Source: Chrysomallon squamiferum
Taxonomy: Eukaryota > Mollusca > Gastropoda > Neomphalida > Peltospiridae
Length of the DNA: 10,000 bases
Direction: 5' to 3'
Assembly: GCA_012295275.1 (NCBI GenBank)
Contig: CM022673.1
Location: 21,624,413 to 21,634,412 of the forward strand
Shown here: in pieces, positions 6,935 through 10,000 of the stretch
How the letters are laid out: every line of letters starts with the position of its first letter
Numbering within the stretch: position 1 is the stretch's first letter
Program-made: the position numbers and the translations under genes
Notes under the pieces: model-generated
Databases searched by the model: none
Told to the model about the DNA's origin: nothing
What the model saw: only the letters and a program-made list of their open reading frames with translations

Positions 6935-7466
6935 GTAAAAAATAATAATAACAATAAACAGATATATAGATAGACAAGGACAGACATATGGATAGATAAA
7001 TTAAAATGAATTTATTTTTAAAATGATCTTAATTTACTTTGTATTTTAAACATTATTTTTCGCTGTTAATAATACTTTTAAACGGATTTGACATATTAAT
7101 CATTCTGTTTCAAAAATAAATAAACATATTATACTTTAAAAATAAACTCATGTACATTTCCAGTAACAAGTAAATATACTGTTACAGGATTTCATTTCAT
7201 CGAAATGGAGATCGGGCGTAAATGTTAGCAGTGTTAGTAACTCAATATTTTCGTGAGTAACCCGATTCCGGTGTGACAGCTACTGGGACAACCAACCACC
7301 TGATGTCCTCTTTACCCTTCAAAAATCACCCACGTCATTGCTTCCTTTAAAATAACAACGTCAACGACCTTCATTTTGGGCTCAGTATTTCTTATATTTA
7401 TAGTGTCCGACATTACTTAACATTTTCCTGGTCACAGTAATTACAATTACATTATTGAAACTATTA
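6935..7466. other. unique stretch without a gene
   Basis: AT-rich to about 7180, then a less AT-rich part to 7400 with small hairpins. GTAACA/TGTTAC lies near 7162-7185, and CATTTC-ATC-GAAATG at 7193-7207. No coding frame, RNA gene or transposon end is visible. Confidence 0.5.
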
Positions 7467-7540
7467 CAACAACAACAACTACTACTACTACCATTATTAT
7501 TATTATTATTATTATTATTTGTATTATTATTATTCTTATT

Positions 7541-7577
<37 letters not shown>
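7467..7577. repeat. strand-symmetric triplet compound repeat
   Basis: The tract runs (CAA)4, (CTA)4, ATT repeats (7492-7540, with a GTATT and a CTT interruption), then about eleven TTG units to 7577. The CAA block on the left and the TTG block on the right are reverse complements, so the tract can fold into a hairpin of CAA:TTG pairs around an ATT loop. The order resembles the compound triplet tract at 61-216. Confidence 0.95.
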
Positions 7578-7715
7578 GAACTTAAAATGACGAGTGTTAC
7601 CAGGTTAGTCAGTTAACAGGTTAGAAAAGGAAGACTAGACGTCATTTTCAGCTCTCTACTGAACTTTCTGACTGTTCCGCTTTACAAGCTTCTAACTCGA
7701 ATAATTAGCACCGCG
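7578..7715. other. short unique spacer
   Basis: Mixed-composition sequence between the triplet compound repeat and the 93-bp minisatellite. It includes AGTCAGTTAACAGGTTAG-like direct repeats near 7605-7625. No gene is seen. Confidence 0.4.
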
Positions 7716-7957
7716 CTGCTGTTACTATTGCTTACTATCGCTACTACTTCTACTGTTACTATTACTTACTACAGCTGCTATTACTATTAACTGCTGCTCC
7801 CGCTACTTCTACTGTTACTATTACTTACTATCGCTACTACTTCTACTGTTACTATTACTTACTACAGCTGTATTACTATTAACTGCTGCTCCCGCTACTT
7901 CTACTGTTACTATTACTTACTATCGCTACTACTTCTACTGTTACTATTACTTACTAC
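7716..7957. repeat. 93-bp minisatellite of CTA-like triplets
   Basis: TATCGCTACTACTTCTACTG begins at 7736, 7829 and 7921. The first period is 93 bp. The second is 92 because one C is lost in CAGCTG(C)TATTAC. About 2.6 copies are present. Each unit contains two related blocks, CGCTACTACTTCTACTGTTA and CGCTACTTCTACTGTTACTA, separated by a 29-bp CAGCTGCTATTACTATTAAC-type block. It is therefore a higher-order repeat built from triplet-like sub-units. Confidence 0.92.
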
Positions 7958-8150
7958 TGCTACTACATCTACTACATTTACTACTAGTACTACTATAGTC
8001 GCTACTATAATTACTACTACTACTGCCGCAACTGCTATTACCATTACTAAAGCCACTATTACTAGAACTGCTACTACTGCATCTACTACAACCACATACA
8101 CTACTACATTTCCATCTGCTGTTACTAGAATTATTACTTCTTCATCTTGT
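7958..8150. repeat. degenerate CTA/TTA triplet tract
   Basis: Triplets of the form CTA, TTA and CTG continue from the minisatellite with growing divergence. The plus strand is strongly depleted in G. The minus strand gives a Val/Ala-rich stop-free frame (7913-8101) that follows from the repeat and has no protein features. Confidence 0.85.
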
Positions 8151-8442
8151 TTATGTAGACGTTAACATTTTTCAGGTAACGTAACAAACGTCTTGTATAA
8201 GAATTTCAAACAGATTTGACACAGTCGGATAAGCAGTATCATGAACTGAACTTTTACAACCTGTATTCGACAAAGTTCGCACACTTTCCGTGTGTGACAA
8301 CAATGTTGTGTTATTCTTATGACATTAAAACTGGTGAAAAAGCGTTTCCATTCTGTATCACTTTACTTTCAGTTTAGTTATACCATGACATAATCAATTA
8401 CTGATTGTTAGCCAAATGCACCAATTCTTGATGGAGGTCACC
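8151..8442. other. unique spacer
   Basis: Non-coding, moderately AT-rich sequence with a combined acceptor/donor-like TTTTTCAGGTAACG (8169-8182). No open frame or RNA gene is recognised. Confidence 0.5.
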
Positions 8443-9220
<778 letters not shown>

Positions 9221-9223
9221 TTA

Positions 9224-9310
9224 TTTTTATATATGTATATACGAATACACAGTAATACTATATTGACATAATAATACACGTTCGTATTTGCATATATACA
9301 TATATAATTA
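9224..9310. repeat. long imperfect hairpin, about 21-bp stem
   Basis: TATATATGTATATA (9228-9241) is the exact reverse complement of TATATACATATATA (9293-9306). Inside it, CGAATAC (9242-9248) pairs with GTATTTG (9284-9290) with one G-U, after a 2-base bulge. The loop is about 35 nt. The stem length is in the range of small-RNA precursors, but the outer arm is an AT-alternating sequence that often arises in (TA)n-rich DNA. Confidence 0.6.
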
Positions 9311-9424
9311 TATTAGAAAATATTAAAGAAACATTTATTTATTTATCATTGACAAAGTTAAACATTGTTTAAAACTTACTTATATAAACATTTCAATATA
9401 TTTAAATATAAATCAGAAACACAG

Positions 9425-9487
9425 ACGTGTAAACGCGAGGAAAACAATAACGTGCAAGTTGTAAACTGCGGCGTGCGTACCTGCGTG
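9425..9487 (+). promoter_or_regulatory. cluster of RCGTG motifs in CpG-rich patch
   Basis: ACGTG at 9425 and 9450 and GCGTG at 9471 and 9483 fall within 63 bp, all on the plus strand, in a short CpG-rich patch of otherwise AT-rich DNA. RCGTG is the core bound by bHLH-PAS dimers (HIF, AhR families). The motif is short, so the cluster is only suggestive. Confidence 0.2.
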
Positions 9488-9830
9488 TCCAGTGTGCGTC
9501 ATTCTAGCTATATTCTTGTTTGAGAACATTTATTGTATTTTTTATATCTGTGGGTTTTAATTATTTATGAGTAGTATTACATAAGATTTTATTTCTGTTT
9601 GATGTGTAATTATTATCTATATCGGTTTAGTCAGTTACACGTTCAATTCACAAATCTTCCTAATGTGTGAGTGTGTGTGACGACTGTAATAAAGCATACG
9701 AGACTAATTACACATTTTGTTGACCTGTAAAACTTCATCTCGTCTCTGTCAGTGTTTACATCACAAAACGTTCAGAATGCAATTAATGCTTGCATAACGA
9801 CAGGAGAAAATTACGAGTGACTCTTGTTCT
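9488..9830. other. unique stretch without a gene
   Basis: AT-rich to mixed sequence with a short GTGTGAGTGTGTGTG patch near 9665-9680 and an AATAAAG word at 9689. No open frame of note and no RNA gene. Confidence 0.5.
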
Positions 9831-9871
9831 GGCTGTTCGGCAGTTCCGTTGTTATATATGAGATGTGTCTT

Positions 9872-9880
9872 CAGGTAAGA
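9872..9880 (+). other. candidate 5' splice site CAG|GTAAGA
   Basis: CAG|GTAAGA at 9874/9875 matches the metazoan donor consensus at almost every position. The frame ending in CAG is open back to 9821, 18 codons after an in-frame TGA. A possible acceptor, CTCTTGTTCTGGCTGTTCGGCAG, ends at 9843 and would define a 31-base exon. No protein family is recognisable from so short a stretch. Confidence 0.2.
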
Positions 9881-9968
9881 GTGATTTCACTTTTAGTCTC
9901 ATGTTCAAGTATGTCATACATGTGAAGGTAAACAGGCAGCTGTTTGTTAATTCCAGGTAGTAAAGTGA

Positions 9969-9976
9969 TGACGTCA
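9969..9976. promoter_or_regulatory. perfect CRE, TGACGTCA
   Basis: The full 8-bp palindromic cAMP response element, the consensus site for CREB/ATF dimers, lies 24 bp before the window end. The sequence becomes more CpG-bearing from here (AACGACGGGA), so a promoter may continue beyond the edge. Confidence 0.35.
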
Positions 9977-10000
9977 GCTTTACTCCCTGCAACGACGGGA

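Noticed and set aside
7913-8101. 62-codon Val/Ala-rich minus-strand frame resembling a membrane segment
   Set aside because: The hydrophobic composition is the direct translation of the reverse complement of CTA/TTA triplets.

Overview
The window looks like non-coding nuclear DNA from an animal, and I find no gene I can name. It is AT-rich. By my hand sum about a quarter of it is microsatellite or minisatellite: triplet ATT/AAT arrays, (GA)n and (CT)n tracts, a long (CA)n block, ACAT/ACAC arrays, AAAT arrays and two minisatellites. There are no prokaryotic hallmarks, no rRNA or tRNA, and no long open frame outside simple repeats. This density and mix of simple repeats is what I associate with cephalopod molluscs such as octopus or squid. 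That is an inference from composition, not from a gene match.

Layout. Positions 1-216 hold a triplet tract (CTA, TCG, TTA). Positions 480-830 are a CpG-bearing promoter-like island with a CCAAT box, a TATA-like site, a 35-codon ATG frame and two possible splice donors. Positions 841-1045 hold GAT, CA, TA and GA repeats. Positions 1289-1377 are an 81-bp segment bounded by TTAA and CCCT/AGGG, like a miniature piggyBac-type element. Positions 1422-1672 are a polypyrimidine domain around (CT)43. Positions 2065-2347 are a (CA)n block, followed by a small unique hairpin island (2348-2447) and an almost G-free ACAT/ACAC array (2448-3285) punctuated by a recurring ACTAAACATA motif.

Positions 3286-4121 are unique and include a second promoter-like island (3590-3700) with opposed CCAAT boxes and a CRE-like site. 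A TTA array (4122-4180) is followed by about 900 bp of unremarkable sequence. Then comes a 12-bp G-rich minisatellite (5085-5200) ending in a canonical G-quadruplex motif. Positions 5201-6582 are unique, with a 200-bp-spaced diverged direct repeat and a palindrome-rich GTCA cluster. Positions 6583-6934 hold AAT and AAAT arrays. Positions 7467-8120 hold a strand-symmetric triplet compound repeat and a 93-bp minisatellite made of CTA-like triplets. Positions 8443-8580 are AAT/TA and 8783-8893 are (GA)55. The last 1.1 kb is unique, with a long AT hairpin, a run of RCGTG motifs, a good splice donor and a perfect CRE.

How the parts relate. I see no gene set working together. The supportable biology is repeat structure (hairpins, H-DNA, Z-DNA and G-quadruplex candidates), one possible miniature transposon, and two or three candidate promoter islands that would need transcript data to confirm. 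The open frames over the arrays (Thr-His, Cys-Val, Arg-Glu, Ser-Leu or His-Pro-Pro runs) are artefacts of repeats without stop codons.
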